A stretch of DNA of 64,000 nt from DAORHV01 sp964434575 (GCA_964434575.1 CAYSWB010000003.1:1-64000); one strand, 5' to 3'. Shown: positions 33,192 through 42,541, counted from the first letter of the stretch. Notes: generated from the sequence alone by a model not told the origin. Program-made: numbers and translations.

Positions 33192-33929
33192 ATGGCGCGA
33201 ACGTTGCTGTGTCTGCACGGGTGGGGCGGCTCGAAAGAGTCGTTCGATCCGCTCAAACAAGCCCTCGAAGGCAGCGGCTTGCGCGTGCTCGCGCCCGACC
33301 TGCCGGGCTTCGGTGCCGAGCCGGAACCCAAGGAGCCGTGGACGGTGAACGACTACGCCGATTGGGTGGAGAAATGGGTGGATACCCAGCTGCCGGGAAC
33401 CGAACAGCCGCACCCGCTGGTGTCGGTACTGGGCCACTCGCACGGCGGACGCATCGCCATCAAGCTGACGCAGCGCAACCACTTGCAGATCGACCACTTG
33501 TTTTTGTGCGCGGCGGCGGGCATCCGCAGCCGGCGGCACATCAAGCGCATGATCGGCCTGACGTTGGCCAAGTCGGGCAAGTTCTTCCTGTCCATCCCGG
33601 GCTTCTCCGCGCTCCAGCCGCTGGCCAAAAAACTGCTCTACAAACTGGTGCGCGTGCACGACTACGAGCGCGCGAGTCCGGTCATGCGGCAGACGCTCAT
33701 CAACGTCACGCGCGAAGACCTGCGCCCGCTGCTTTCCAAGATCAACGTGCCGACCGATTTGTTCTGGGGCAAGGGCGACCGGATGACCCCGTACTCGGAC
33801 GCGCTCGTCATGCACCACGAGATCCCGAACAGCATGCTGTACTCGTACCCCGGCGTGCGCCATTCGGTGCACAAGGACAAGGCGGTGGAAATCGCCGCGG
33901 TCATCAAAGCCGATATCTTCAAGAAATAG
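33192..33929 (+). CDS. Alpha/beta hydrolase
   Basis: A 245-residue alpha/beta-hydrolase-fold protein. It has the oxyanion-hole segment LHGWGGSKESF near residue 6, but the nucleophile elbow reads GHSHGGR near residue 83, a serine nucleophile in the usual G-x-S-x-G frame. Asp in INVPTDLFWGKGDRMTP and His in GVRHSVHKDKA complete the likely triad. The substrate is unknown. It is the first gene of a five-gene envelope operon, with 12 bases to the next gene. Confidence 0.85.
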   Translation: MARTLLCLHGWGGSKESFDPLKQALEGSGLRVLAPDLPGFGAEPEPKEPWTVNDYADWVEKWVDTQLPGTEQPHPLVSVLGHSHGGRIAIKLTQRNHLQIDHLFLCAAAGIRSRRHIKRMIGLTLAKSGKFFLSIPGFSALQPLAKKLLYKLVRVHDYERASPVMRQTLINVTREDLRPLLSKINVPTDLFWGKGDRMTPYSDALVMHHEIPNSMLYSYPGVRHSVHKDKAVEIAAVIKADIFKK

Positions 33930-33941
33930 CATCCGAAAGCC

Positions 33942-35549
33942 ATGATCCAGCACATCGCCATCATCGTCCTGCTCCTGCTCGCGTGCGCGTCGCCGCTGCT
34001 GACGTGGCTGCATTTGTGGCAGGTGAAAGAGTGGCGCTGGGACCGTCTGTCCGAGCACTTCCGGCAGGAAGGGTTCTCGCGCCTGTACAGCTCGGTCCGG
34101 GTGGCGCTGCTCGTCGTGTGGGCGCTGTATCCGCTCGTCACGCCCGAGGTCGTGAAGACGTTCGTCCAGACCGGCGTACTGCTTCGTCTGTTCGGCTTCG
34201 CCGGATCGGACCAGGGCGCCGCGCTCATCCTCATCCCGCTGGCCGGCTTGAGTCTGCTGCAGATCGGCATGCGCAAGCAGCCGAAACCGAAGTGGACCAT
34301 GAAGGCGCGCTTGCTCGTCGTCACCGCGGCGGGGCTGAACGTGGCCGTCGCCGTGTTCCTGTTGCTGATGGACGGCGCCAGATGGAACAGCGCCGCGCTG
34401 AGCGGCTTGATCCCCTACCTGCAGCCGCAGGCGGCGGCGGTCGCTTGGCTGCTCACGTACCCGCTGGACCGCTACCTGAAGCGCAGAATCATGAATCGCG
34501 CGCGTGCCATCCGCGCCGCGCGGCCCCGGCTCACGGTCATCGGCGTCACCGGCAGCGTGGGCAAGACGACTACCAAGGAATTGCTCGCGCACGTGCTCGC
34601 TTCGCGCAAGCCGCTGGTTCCGCCCGACCACGTGAACACCGAGATGGGCGTGTCGGCCTGGATCATCAACACGCTCTCGAAGCTGCCCGCCGATTCCGAC
34701 GCGACGGTGGTGGTGGAAATGGGCGCGTACCGCATGGGTGAAATCGCGCTGCTGTGCTCCATCGTGCAGCCGAATCTGGGCGCGATCACGCGGATCGCAG
34801 AGCAGCATTTGGCGTTGTTCGGGAGCCGCGAAGCGATCGCGAAAGGCAAAGGCGAATTGTTCGCGTCGCTGCCGGAAAACGGCCGCGCGTTCGTGAATAT
34901 CGACAGCCCGCTGCACGAGGACCTCGTCGCCCGCTGCCGCTGCCCGGTGACCACCGTCGGCACCGGCGGAAACGCCGACGTCCCGGGGCTCGACATCGAA
35001 GAAACGTCGGGCGGCGTGAAGTTCACCAGCGGCGGCACCGCCTACGAGACCGGACTGCACGGCACGCACAACGTCACCAACGTCCTGCTGGCGGTCGCCG
35101 TCGCGCAGCACTTGGGCCTTTCGCCGCAAACCATTGCCAAAACCCTGCGTACCTTCAGTCCGCCCAAACGGACGTTCCAGGTGCGCCAGGAGCGCGGCGT
35201 GACGGTGCTCGACGACACCTACAATTCCAGCCCGGCCAGCATGGTCGCCGCGGTGGAGTGGGCCAGGCAGCAGCCGGCAAAACGGAAAATCCTCGTCACG
35301 TCCGGCATCATCGAACTGGGTGAATCGGAAGAAACATTGCACCGTGAAATCGCCGTGTCGGCGCAAAGCGTGTTCGAGCGCGCGTACGTCATCGGCAGGA
35401 AATTCCTGCCGTACTTCCAGGACGGCGGATTCGGCGAGCGCGCTTCTTCGCTGCCCTCTTCCCCGCCGCGCCTCGGCCAAGATGACCTCTTGGTCTGTGT
35501 CGGCCGCATGCCGCAAAGCGTGATCGAATCGTTCCTGCCCAAGGCCTGA
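33942..35549 (+). CDS. MurF-like Mur ligase with N-terminal membrane domain
   Basis: 535 residues. Residues 1-180 contain about five hydrophobic segments (for example IIVLLLLACASPLLTWL and VALLVVWALYPLV), absent from ordinary MurF. The rest is a Mur ligase: GVTGSVGKTTTKE near residue 200, VVVEMGAYRMGE near 250, ITRIAEQHL, and the MurF hallmark DDTYNSSPASM near residue 425. MurF adds D-Ala-D-Ala to the UDP-MurNAc-tripeptide. The membrane fusion suggests a ligase docked at the membrane, or one with a lipid-linked or non-canonical substrate. It ends TGATG, overlapping the next start. Confidence 0.82.
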   Translation: MIQHIAIIVLLLLACASPLLTWLHLWQVKEWRWDRLSEHFRQEGFSRLYSSVRVALLVVWALYPLVTPEVVKTFVQTGVLLRLFGFAGSDQGAALILIPLAGLSLLQIGMRKQPKPKWTMKARLLVVTAAGLNVAVAVFLLLMDGARWNSAALSGLIPYLQPQAAAVAWLLTYPLDRYLKRRIMNRARAIRAARPRLTVIGVTGSVGKTTTKELLAHVLASRKPLVPPDHVNTEMGVSAWIINTLSKLPADSDATVVVEMGAYRMGEIALLCSIVQPNLGAITRIAEQHLALFGSREAIAKGKGELFASLPENGRAFVNIDSPLHEDLVARCRCPVTTVGTGGNADVPGLDIEETSGGVKFTSGGTAYETGLHGTHNVTNVLLAVAVAQHLGLSPQTIAKTLRTFSPPKRTFQVRQERGVTVLDDTYNSSPASMVAAVEWARQQPAKRKILVTSGIIELGESEETLHREIAVSAQSVFERAYVIGRKFLPYFQDGGFGERASSLPSSPPRLGQDDLLVCVGRMPQSVIESFLPKA

Positions 35550-36790
35550 TGCCATCCCCCATCCACCACACGTTCGCGCCCCACGCCGACCTGCGGCACG
35601 TCGGCCACGCCGTCGTCGCGCGCATGCGCTGGGTGTTCGCCGCGTTTCTGGGCGACAAAGACACCGGCCGCCTGGAACGCGCCCTGGGAGAGCTGTATGA
35701 CGGCGACGCGGTGACGTTCGCGTCCGGGCGTGAAGGCATGCTGGCGCTGCTGCGGGCCATGAACCTCCTCAACGGCGAGGAAGTCATCCTGCAGGCGTAC
35801 ACGTGCATGGTCCTCCCCAACGCCATCCACGCCGCCGGCGGCGTACCCATCTTCGCGGACATCGACCGGGAGACGCTGAATTTCGACCTGGAAGACGTGG
35901 AACGCCGCATCACGCCTCGCACCCGCGCCATCGTCTGCCAACACACGTTCGGTATCCCGGGCGATGGCAAGCGCCTGCGCGAATTGTGCGACAAACACGG
36001 CATCCTCCTCATCGAAGACTGCGCGCACGTGCTGCCGGACACCGCATCCACCGACGACGTGTGCGCGTACGGCGACGCGCTGCTGCTGAGCTTCGGCCGC
36101 GACAAGGCGGTGTCGGGCGTGTCGGGCGGCGCGATGGTCTGCCGCAAACCCGAGCTCTCGGCCAAGCTGCGCGAGGAGCAATCCCGCGCCGCGCACGTGT
36201 CCTGGCTGCGGGCCGGACTGCTGTTGGATTACCCGGTGTGGTACTGGCTGTTCCGTCCGCTGTACGGTATCGGCATCGGCAAGGCCGCCATGCGCGCGCT
36301 GGCCATGACCGGGATGCTCGCGCCGGTACTCACGCCGGACGAAAAGCGCGGCAACATGCCGCCCACGCTGCACCGCATGCCGGGCGGTTGCGCCTACCTG
36401 GCGCTCACATCGTTCGGCCGCCTGCGCGAAATCAACGACCGCCGCCGCGCGCTCGTCAGCTTCTATCACGCCGAAGCCACCAAGCGCGGCTGGCCGGTGC
36501 TGGCCGGCGTGCGCCCAGACCTGCCGCTGCAGAAGTATCCGCTGTTTACCAAGAACGCCGACCGCATCCGCGCCGCACTCAAAAACCAGAACGTGTACTT
36601 GGACGACGGTTGGACCGGCTGCGTGGTATGCCCCGCCTCATCGGACCTGGCTGCCAGCGGCTACGAACCCGGCTCGGACCCGGACGCCGAAGCGGCGTGC
36701 GAGATGATCCTGAGCCTGCCCACGCACCCGACCATGAGCCTGAAGCAGGCCGAGCGCCTGGTGAACCTCCTCGATCCGCTTCTCCGCTAG
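35549..36790 (+). CDS. DegT/DnrJ/EryC1-like PLP-dependent enzyme
   Basis: 413 residues with the fold-type I aminotransferase pattern of the DegT family: SGREGMLALL (phosphate-binding region near residue 52), QAYTCMVLPNAI, then ADIDRETLNFD, IEDCAHVLP (the PLP-ring Asp region near residue 155) and SFGRDKAVSGVSGGA with the candidate Schiff-base lysine near residue 190. Such enzymes usually transaminate nucleotide-linked keto-sugars. Its place between a Mur ligase and a FemAB-like transferase suggests envelope-sugar or cell-wall modification. Start codon overlaps the previous stop by one base. Confidence 0.82.
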   Translation: MPSPIHHTFAPHADLRHVGHAVVARMRWVFAAFLGDKDTGRLERALGELYDGDAVTFASGREGMLALLRAMNLLNGEEVILQAYTCMVLPNAIHAAGGVPIFADIDRETLNFDLEDVERRITPRTRAIVCQHTFGIPGDGKRLRELCDKHGILLIEDCAHVLPDTASTDDVCAYGDALLLSFGRDKAVSGVSGGAMVCRKPELSAKLREEQSRAAHVSWLRAGLLLDYPVWYWLFRPLYGIGIGKAAMRALAMTGMLAPVLTPDEKRGNMPPTLHRMPGGCAYLALTSFGRLREINDRRRALVSFYHAEATKRGWPVLAGVRPDLPLQKYPLFTKNADRIRAALKNQNVYLDDGWTGCVVCPASSDLAASGYEPGSDPDAEAACEMILSLPTHPTMSLKQAERLVNLLDPLLR

Positions 36791-36791
36791 C

Positions 36792-37910
36792 ATGCCTCCG
36801 ATGCACGTCCGCCCCGCCATCGACCAAGCCGCTTGGGACGCCTTCCTTGCCGCCCAGCCGTTCCGCCCGTTTTTACAGAGCTGGACGATGGGCGAGGTGT
36901 ACCGCGACGTCGGCCAGACGCCGGTGCGGCTCCAGATCGAACGCGACGACGGCACCGTGGCCGGCGTCTGTTTCGCCCACGTCGTCCCCGCCCGCCGCGG
37001 CCGCCACCTGAGTGTCCCGTACGGCCCGCTGTTCGCGTATACGCTGTCGCCCGAGGATTTCCGGGCCATCGCCGCCCCCCTGCTTGCCGCGCTGCGCCAA
37101 GAGGCCGCTGCGCACGACTGCGCGTTCGTGCGGTGCAGCCCGTTCCTCGAACGCACGGACGAGGCGGCGATGATGGACATGATCCGGTCGTCCGGCAGCC
37201 GCGTGTTGCGATCGCCTTTGCACCTTCTGGCCGAACAGGTGTGGTACCTGCCTCTCATGGAACCCAACCCGTGGGCGAAGCCGGCGCTGGAAGTGCCGCG
37301 CACGCCGGCGGCCGAAGACGCGCTGTTCAAGAATTTCCGTTCGACCACGCGAAATCTCATCCGCCGAGCCGAGAAAGACGGCGTGACGATCCGGGCTTCC
37401 CAGAGCCCCGAAACCGACGTCGAGCACTTCCTGAAGCTGCATGACGAAACGCGCCAGCGCCATGGCTTCACGCCGTATACGAACGCGTTCTTCCGCGCCC
37501 AGGTGAAACGCTTCGCGCAGCGCCGCGAGTGCACCGTGTACCTGGCCGAGTACCAGGGCCAGGTGATCGCCGCGTCGGTGCATATGCACGCGTTCGGCGA
37601 AACCAGCTACCACCACGGCGCCAGCGCCGACGCATTCAAGAAAATTCCCGCCAGCTACCTGTTGCAATGGACGGCCATCAAAGACGCGCTGAAGCGCGGC
37701 GACCGCGTGTACAACTTCTGGGGCATCGCGCCGCTCGCCGCGGATGGCAAAGCCGAGAAAGGCCATCCGTTCGCCGGAGTCACGCTGTTCAAGACCGGCT
37801 TCGGGGGCCAGCTCCTGGAACTCGCCCAGTGCTTGGATATTCCCCTGTCGCTGAAGTACCATGGAACACGCGCCTTCGAGGTTTTCCGCAAGTGGCGCCG
37901 CGGCTTCTAA
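36792..37910 (+). CDS. FemAB/FemX-like peptidoglycan interpeptide transferase
   Basis: 372 residues with the GNAT-pair layout of FemA/B/X-type aminoacyltransferases. The first half contains VPYGPLFAYTL, the middle FRSTTRNLIRRAEKDGV, and the second half HDETRQRHGF, then GETSYHHGASADAF and YNFWGIAP, as seen in lipid II glycyl- or alanyltransferase relatives. It probably adds amino acids to the peptidoglycan stem using aminoacyl-tRNA. It starts one base after the DegT stop. Confidence 0.82.
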   Translation: MPPMHVRPAIDQAAWDAFLAAQPFRPFLQSWTMGEVYRDVGQTPVRLQIERDDGTVAGVCFAHVVPARRGRHLSVPYGPLFAYTLSPEDFRAIAAPLLAALRQEAAAHDCAFVRCSPFLERTDEAAMMDMIRSSGSRVLRSPLHLLAEQVWYLPLMEPNPWAKPALEVPRTPAAEDALFKNFRSTTRNLIRRAEKDGVTIRASQSPETDVEHFLKLHDETRQRHGFTPYTNAFFRAQVKRFAQRRECTVYLAEYQGQVIAASVHMHAFGETSYHHGASADAFKKIPASYLLQWTAIKDALKRGDRVYNFWGIAPLAADGKAEKGHPFAGVTLFKTGFGGQLLELAQCLDIPLSLKYHGTRAFEVFRKWRRGF

Positions 37911-37920
37911 CCCCGCTCCC

Positions 37921-38244
37921 ATGTCCAAAGACGTCATGCCCGTCACCACCGAGGACAAACTGGATGTCATCATCCGCCACCTGGAGGCCATGGACCGCCG
38001 CGACAGGTTGCGGACCACCGGCGCGTTCATCCGCGGCATGCTGGGGCTCATCCCGCTCATCGTCTTCGTGTGGAGCATCTGGTTCTTCGCCAACAACTAC
38101 GAGCAGGTGCTCGGTGAAATCACCAAGCAGGCCGCCACCGCCGCAGCGGAAGCCACCAAGTCCGGCGGACAGGGCATGCTCGACGAGCTGATGCAGAAGT
38201 ACGGGGTTACCGGATCGTCCTCGTCGTCTTCCGCACGGCGGTAA
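37921..38244 (+). CDS. Small single-pass membrane protein (107 aa)
   Basis: No family recognised. Residues 1-40 are charged and helical (DKLDVIIRHLEAMDRRDRL). One membrane helix (MLGLIPLIVFVWSIWFFA) is followed by an Ala/Glu-rich helix and a Ser-run C-terminus. It follows the FemAB-like gene by 10 bases and closes the operon. Confidence 0.6.
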   Translation: MSKDVMPVTTEDKLDVIIRHLEAMDRRDRLRTTGAFIRGMLGLIPLIVFVWSIWFFANNYEQVLGEITKQAATAAAEATKSGGQGMLDELMQKYGVTGSSSSSSARR

Positions 38245-38273
38245 GCCGTCCGGACGGGCATTGCTAAAAGCGA

Positions 38274-38279
38274 TACATA
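38274..38279 (+). promoter_or_regulatory. -10-like box of the 254-aa gene
   Basis: TACATA ends 7 bases before the ATG at 38287, in an AT-rich island. Confidence 0.45.
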
Positions 38280-38286
38280 TTTTATA

Positions 38287-39051
38287 ATGCCTGACTTGAG
38301 GAACAAACCTGCCACCATCGAGCGCGGCCCCGTGGAAATTCATGTGCTCAACGACGTGACCCCGGGATCCATCCGGAACGTCGCGGCCCTGCATGATGTC
38401 ATCCGGAACATGGTCGAGCCGCTGCTGGCGGAACACCCGGTCGTGGCCGTGCCTAACGGCGCCATCGACAGGTCCGTCTTTCCCATGAAAAAACTCAACC
38501 TGATTCCCAACGGAATGCTGCAGGGCAAGATGCACAGACATGTCACGACGCACCTCGTCCGTGCGAACGACGTCCATACCGGCACGCTGCTGACGTCGAA
38601 GCATTCGGCAGTGAAAGCGCTGCACGACATGCTGAGCGACCCTTCGGCACTGCAGCTGCTTGCGAAGGGCGTCCAGCTTCCGCACGGGCCCGAGGGATGG
38701 ACGGTCGAGAACGTCCTGCTGGCCAGCCGCATCGGCATCGCGGACGTCCTTCCGGATGCGAGCACGTTGCCGGGCTGGCTTTCGCACATCAGCACGCCCG
38801 CTGAGGCCGCAGAACAGGCGTTCAGTGGCTTCAGTCCGCTGGTACTCGGCAATCCTCGGCTGGACAATGCGGCCGTGTGGGAAGTGACGCGGCAACACCA
38901 GCTGGCACTGCCCTCCTCCACCGTCCTCAACTGGGCGGACTATGATCTTGCCTCATTGCGCGCAATGGAAATCCACGGCCGGGACATGCGCGGCGGTTTG
39001 CAGCGACCGGACAGTGAGCAATTGCTCAACGCGATCGACTACGACGATTGA
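38287..39051 (+). CDS. Hypothetical protein (254 aa)
   Basis: No family recognised. It is soluble, with no signal peptide or membrane helix. It includes a short patch HRHVTTHLVR and repeated hydrophobic/His-rich helices. It is a separate transcription unit from the envelope operon. The downstream gene converges on it, with a hairpin between them. Confidence 0.6.
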   Translation: MPDLRNKPATIERGPVEIHVLNDVTPGSIRNVAALHDVIRNMVEPLLAEHPVVAVPNGAIDRSVFPMKKLNLIPNGMLQGKMHRHVTTHLVRANDVHTGTLLTSKHSAVKALHDMLSDPSALQLLAKGVQLPHGPEGWTVENVLLASRIGIADVLPDASTLPGWLSHISTPAEAAEQAFSGFSPLVLGNPRLDNAAVWEVTRQHQLALPSSTVLNWADYDLASLRAMEIHGRDMRGGLQRPDSEQLLNAIDYDD

Positions 39052-39066
39052 TCGCACATTCTCAAA

Positions 39067-39088
39067 ACCGGACCCTTGCGGATCCGGT
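39067..39088 (-). terminator. Terminator of the deacetylase-like gene
   Basis: On the minus strand ACCGGATCC and GGGTCCGGT pair around GCAA, a GNRA tetraloop, with one G-U wobble, followed by TTTT. On the plus strand the wobble becomes a C-A mismatch, so it fits the minus-strand gene best. Confidence 0.7.
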
Positions 39089-39132
39089 GTCTGAGGTCCA
39101 AGCATTATATGCTTGCGAATGTCGGGGGGTGC

Positions 39133-40557
39133 TTATTGCACCATCCTCACCACTTCCTCCGGCGTGGCCGTGGAGCTGACGAACAGGCTCGGCAGGCGCA
39201 GGAATTGTCCGCGGGAGAACTTCTTGTCCGGCGACTGGCTGACGCCCAGCAGGTAGCCAAGCTCGGCCGCCTTCTTCATCACGCGGTCGTTCACGCCGCC
39301 CATCGGGTACGACACGGCGTACACCTCGCGCTTGGTCAGGTCCTCGATGATCTTCTTGCTCTGTCCCAGCTCCAGCGCCACCTGCGAGTCGGTCAGCGAG
39401 CGCAGGTCGTCGCCGGCGTGCGCCTCGGACTGCAGGTCGTGGCCGTTGGCCAGCAGGTTCAGCACGGTCTTCTCGGTGATGCCGGAAATGCCAACATCCT
39501 TGGTGCCGATGAACAGCGTGGCATCCACGTTCGCGGCTTCCAGAGCGTCGGAAACGGCCTTCACGTTCTGGGAATTCACGCCGGCGATGGTCACGGCCAC
39601 CCAGTCGGGCGACACGCGGGCGTCGCGGCTTTCCTGGGCGATCACCAGGTCATACAACGCCTTCAGCGTGACGACCTTCTTGCCGGCGGCCTTCAGCGCC
39701 GCCATATGCTTGGGGAACGACGCCATGCTGGCGGCGTCACCGGCGCGGTACTGCAGGATCGGCAGCGTGTACTCGTCCTGGCGGACCAGGAAAGTAGGCT
39801 GGAACGGCTTCAGGTACTGGGACGACACGTAGCCTTCTTTACCGCCGTAGCTCACGCGGGCCCACTCGCCGTTCATCGACATGGGCGTGACGATGGCCTG
39901 GCCCGGCAGTTCGGCGATCTTCTCGGATTGCGACGACGGATCCTTGCGCATGTTCAGGAACGCGAAGTCCACGAAATACTTCCCTTCGAACTGCTTCTTC
40001 TCTTCGGCCAGCTTCACGTCGGTGGTCAGCTTGGCGATGTATTTCAGCGCCACGTAACCCTCGCGCTGGTCCGACAGCCTCACCTTGGCCCATTCCGCAT
40101 TCGGGATCTCCAGCACGATCAGCACGTCGCCCTGGTTCAGGCGGTCCAGCTGGGCCGCGCTCACGTCCATGGACGCCCGGACGTTCAGGAACGGGTTGTT
40201 CACCTTGTAGATGTTCGCCGCCTGGTCCGCGGCACCCATGCGCAGCGAGTCGTAGAACTTCACCTTGGCCGGATCGGCAGCCGCAACCGCCCCCACCGAG
40301 GCCGTGCCACCCGTCACGATCGTTCCCGCCGATCCCGTCATCGCGCCCGGCACGCTGGCAACCGCCGCGCCCGAGTTGACGCTCAGCGTGACCGTGGCGG
40401 AGCTGCTGCTCCCTTCCGCGATCTCGTAGACGCGCTGGAGGTCATCGTCCGTGAACGTGAATTCCTCGAATGTTTTGTCCGGCTCAGGGGCGCTGCAGCC
40501 CACGAAGAGGATGCCGAACGAGGAGATAAGAAGGAAAACGACGAGCGGACGGGACAT
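39133..40557 (-). CDS. Lipoprotein with SH3-like repeats and degenerate polysaccharide-deacetylase domain
   Basis: 474 residues. The signal peptide ends in lipobox FVGC (Cys near residue 20). An Ala/Gly/Val-rich linker follows, then at least two bacterial SH3-like domains (WAKVRLSDQREGYVALKY near residue 150 and WARVSYGGKEGYVSSQY near residue 235). The C-terminal 200 residues resemble a NodB deacetylase fold (SYPMGGVND, ELGYLLGVS). The catalytic TFDDG is replaced by TIAGV, and the His pair is reduced to one (SEAHAGDDL). It may bind glycan without cutting it. It lies 25 bases downstream of argS on the same strand. Confidence 0.75.
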   Translation of the reverse strand: MSRPLVVFLLISSFGILFVGCSAPEPDKTFEEFTFTDDDLQRVYEIAEGSSSSATVTLSVNSGAAVASVPGAMTGSAGTIVTGGTASVGAVAAADPAKVKFYDSLRMGAADQAANIYKVNNPFLNVRASMDVSAAQLDRLNQGDVLIVLEIPNAEWAKVRLSDQREGYVALKYIAKLTTDVKLAEEKKQFEGKYFVDFAFLNMRKDPSSQSEKIAELPGQAIVTPMSMNGEWARVSYGGKEGYVSSQYLKPFQPTFLVRQDEYTLPILQYRAGDAASMASFPKHMAALKAAGKKVVTLKALYDLVIAQESRDARVSPDWVAVTIAGVNSQNVKAVSDALEAANVDATLFIGTKDVGISGITEKTVLNLLANGHDLQSEAHAGDDLRSLTDSQVALELGQSKKIIEDLTKREVYAVSYPMGGVNDRVMKKAAELGYLLGVSQSPDKKFSRGQFLRLPSLFVSSTATPEEVVRMVQ

Positions 40558-40582
40558 GGGATAAGGTGGGAAATAAAAGGGA

Positions 40583-42286
40583 TTACATGCGGTCTGGAAC
40601 GCGCAGGGTCAGCAACTCGGCGCCGGTCTTCAGCACGCGCGTTGCGGCGTGCGTCAGCGCCAGGCGGAGGTCGCGCTGCGCGCCCTCGGCCTTCAGGATC
40701 ACCTCCGCGTTATAGAAGGAGTTGTACGACTGGCAGACCTCGTACAGGTAGTTGGTCAGCTTGTGGGGCAGGTGTTCGGCACGGGCGGCTTCCACGGTGT
40801 CGCCGAACTGGAACAACAGATGCAGGAGCGCGCGCTCCTTGGATCCCACGTCGCCGGAGAAGTCCTTGGGAACGCGGAATTCGGTCCATTCGGCCTTGCG
40901 CAGCACCGACATCGCGCGGGCATGCGTGTACTGCAGGTACGGGGCGCTGTTGCCCTCGAAGCTGAGCATTTTCTCCCAGTCGAAGACGATGTCCATTTTG
41001 CGGTTCTGGCTGAGGATGCCGTACACCAGCGCACCGGTACCCATCATGTCGGCCAGCTCGTCGGTGTCGTCGGTCTGGATGGCATCGCCGCGCTCCTTGA
41101 TGATCTCGGCCGCGCGCGCGGTGGCTTCGTCCAGCACGTGCTCCAGCTTCAGGATGTTTCCCTTGCGCGTGCTCATCTTGCGGTCGATGAACCGCATGCG
41201 CCCGAAGATCACGTTCGTGAACGGCGGCAGCGTCCAGCCGAGCAGCTTGCACGTGGCTTCCAGCTGCTCGAAATGCAGCTTTTGGGCGACGTCGGTGCAG
41301 ATCAGAATCTCCTGCGGCTTGTACGTGTCGATGCGGTAGCGCATCTGGGCGATGTCGCGGGTGGAGTACAGCGTGGCGCCGTCTCCCTTCAGCACCATGT
41401 AGGGAGGCATCTTCGTCTCCTCCGGGAACTTCACGATCAACGCTCCCCCTTCGCCCACGGTGAACACCCCCTTCTTCTTTCCCTCTTCCAGAATGGGCGC
41501 CATTTTGTCCTCGTAGAAACTCTCGCTGATGTCCGAATCGAACTTCACGCGCAGACGGTCGTAAATGCCGCCCAGTGAGCGCTTCGTGACGCTCAGGATA
41601 TCGGTCCAGAATGCGCGGAGTTCGCCGTCCCCCTGCTCCAAACGGCGGAACGCGTCGCGTCCCTCATCCTCCAGCGTGGAGTCCTTCTCGGCCTCTTCAT
41701 GGAACTTCACGTACAACGAAAGAAGGTCGTCCAGCGAGCACTGCGCCGGCGGCTTGGTCCCCCACTTCTTGAACGCCACCGACAATTTACCGAACTGCGT
41801 GCCCCAGTCGCCCATGTAGTTCCAGTTCATGGTCGGATACCCCTGGAACCGGTACAAATTGCTGATGGTCTGGCCGATGACGGTGCTGAGGATATGGTGG
41901 ATGCCCAGCGGCTTGGCGATGTTGGGCTGCGAGTATTCGACAATCACGGGGGCTTCCTTGCGGATCGCCTGAGGATCGCACTGCGACCATGCTTCCGACA
42001 GCGCTCCCACCAACGCGGCCGTTTGAACGGTGACGTTCACGTACCCCGCTCCGGCCACTTCGGCCTTCGCCACCCCGGGCGCCTTGCCAATTGCCTCGGC
42101 CAATGTCGCCGCAACATCCCGGGGCGATTTACCGATCTTCTTGGCAAGCTGTAAAGCAGCTGACGTGGTCAGGTCTCCCTTGCTAGGATCTACCGGAACG
42201 TCAAAGTGGATATCTGTCGATACATCGAAATTTGTTCGCAAACACTCCTCCGATACAGCCGATAATTTCTTTTTGAGATCGAACAC
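40583..42286 (-). CDS. argS: Arginyl-tRNA synthetase
   Basis: A class I synthetase of about 567 residues that charges tRNA-Arg. N-terminal Add1-like domain (DPSKGDLTTSAALQLAKK), the signature PNIAKPLGIHH replacing the usual HIGH-type box, the loop KMSTRKGN, and a C-terminal anticodon-binding domain ending LTLRVPDRM. The GIHH form of the HIGH box is unusual. The start is uncertain: GTG at 42286 follows a TATACA box (complement of 42314-42319) with a short leader, whereas GTG at 42367 would add 27 residues and place that promoter inside the gene. Confidence 0.9.
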   Translation of the reverse strand: MFDLKKKLSAVSEECLRTNFDVSTDIHFDVPVDPSKGDLTTSAALQLAKKIGKSPRDVAATLAEAIGKAPGVAKAEVAGAGYVNVTVQTAALVGALSEAWSQCDPQAIRKEAPVIVEYSQPNIAKPLGIHHILSTVIGQTISNLYRFQGYPTMNWNYMGDWGTQFGKLSVAFKKWGTKPPAQCSLDDLLSLYVKFHEEAEKDSTLEDEGRDAFRRLEQGDGELRAFWTDILSVTKRSLGGIYDRLRVKFDSDISESFYEDKMAPILEEGKKKGVFTVGEGGALIVKFPEETKMPPYMVLKGDGATLYSTRDIAQMRYRIDTYKPQEILICTDVAQKLHFEQLEATCKLLGWTLPPFTNVIFGRMRFIDRKMSTRKGNILKLEHVLDEATARAAEIIKERGDAIQTDDTDELADMMGTGALVYGILSQNRKMDIVFDWEKMLSFEGNSAPYLQYTHARAMSVLRKAEWTEFRVPKDFSGDVGSKERALLHLLFQFGDTVEAARAEHLPHKLTNYLYEVCQSYNSFYNAEVILKAEGAQRDLRLALTHAATRVLKTGAELLTLRVPDRM

Positions 42287-42526
42287 AGAAAGTGAACACG
42301 AAAGCAGCGCTACTGTATACCGCTGGAACCGTTTGTGTAGGCGAAACAAAAATTTGTTCTTGATCACTGTTTTTCTTCATGTCGTTTTGGCACTTCGAAC
42401 ACAAAATTTGTGCACAAACGTACACCCAAAAATGTGGAAAACCGTGTGTAAAACCATGGGAAAAGATTCGCCATTTCTCTCATTTGCATGCGCCAAACAA
42501 GGTTTTACCTGGAAGCAAAAATACGG

Positions 42527-42532
42527 TATAAT
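42527..42532 (+). promoter_or_regulatory. -10 box, perfect TATAAT
   Basis: TATAAT ends 9 bases before the ATG at 42542. A weak -35 candidate (TTTACC at 42504-42509) is 17 bases upstream. Confidence 0.7.
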
Positions 42533-42541
42533 AGAGAGATT

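Noticed and set aside
42370..42540. Possible replication origin in the AT-rich argS upstream region (TGTGGAAAA, TGTGTAAAA)
   Set aside because: Only two weak DnaA-box-like matches and no dnaA, dnaN or skew evidence; more likely a divergent promoter region.
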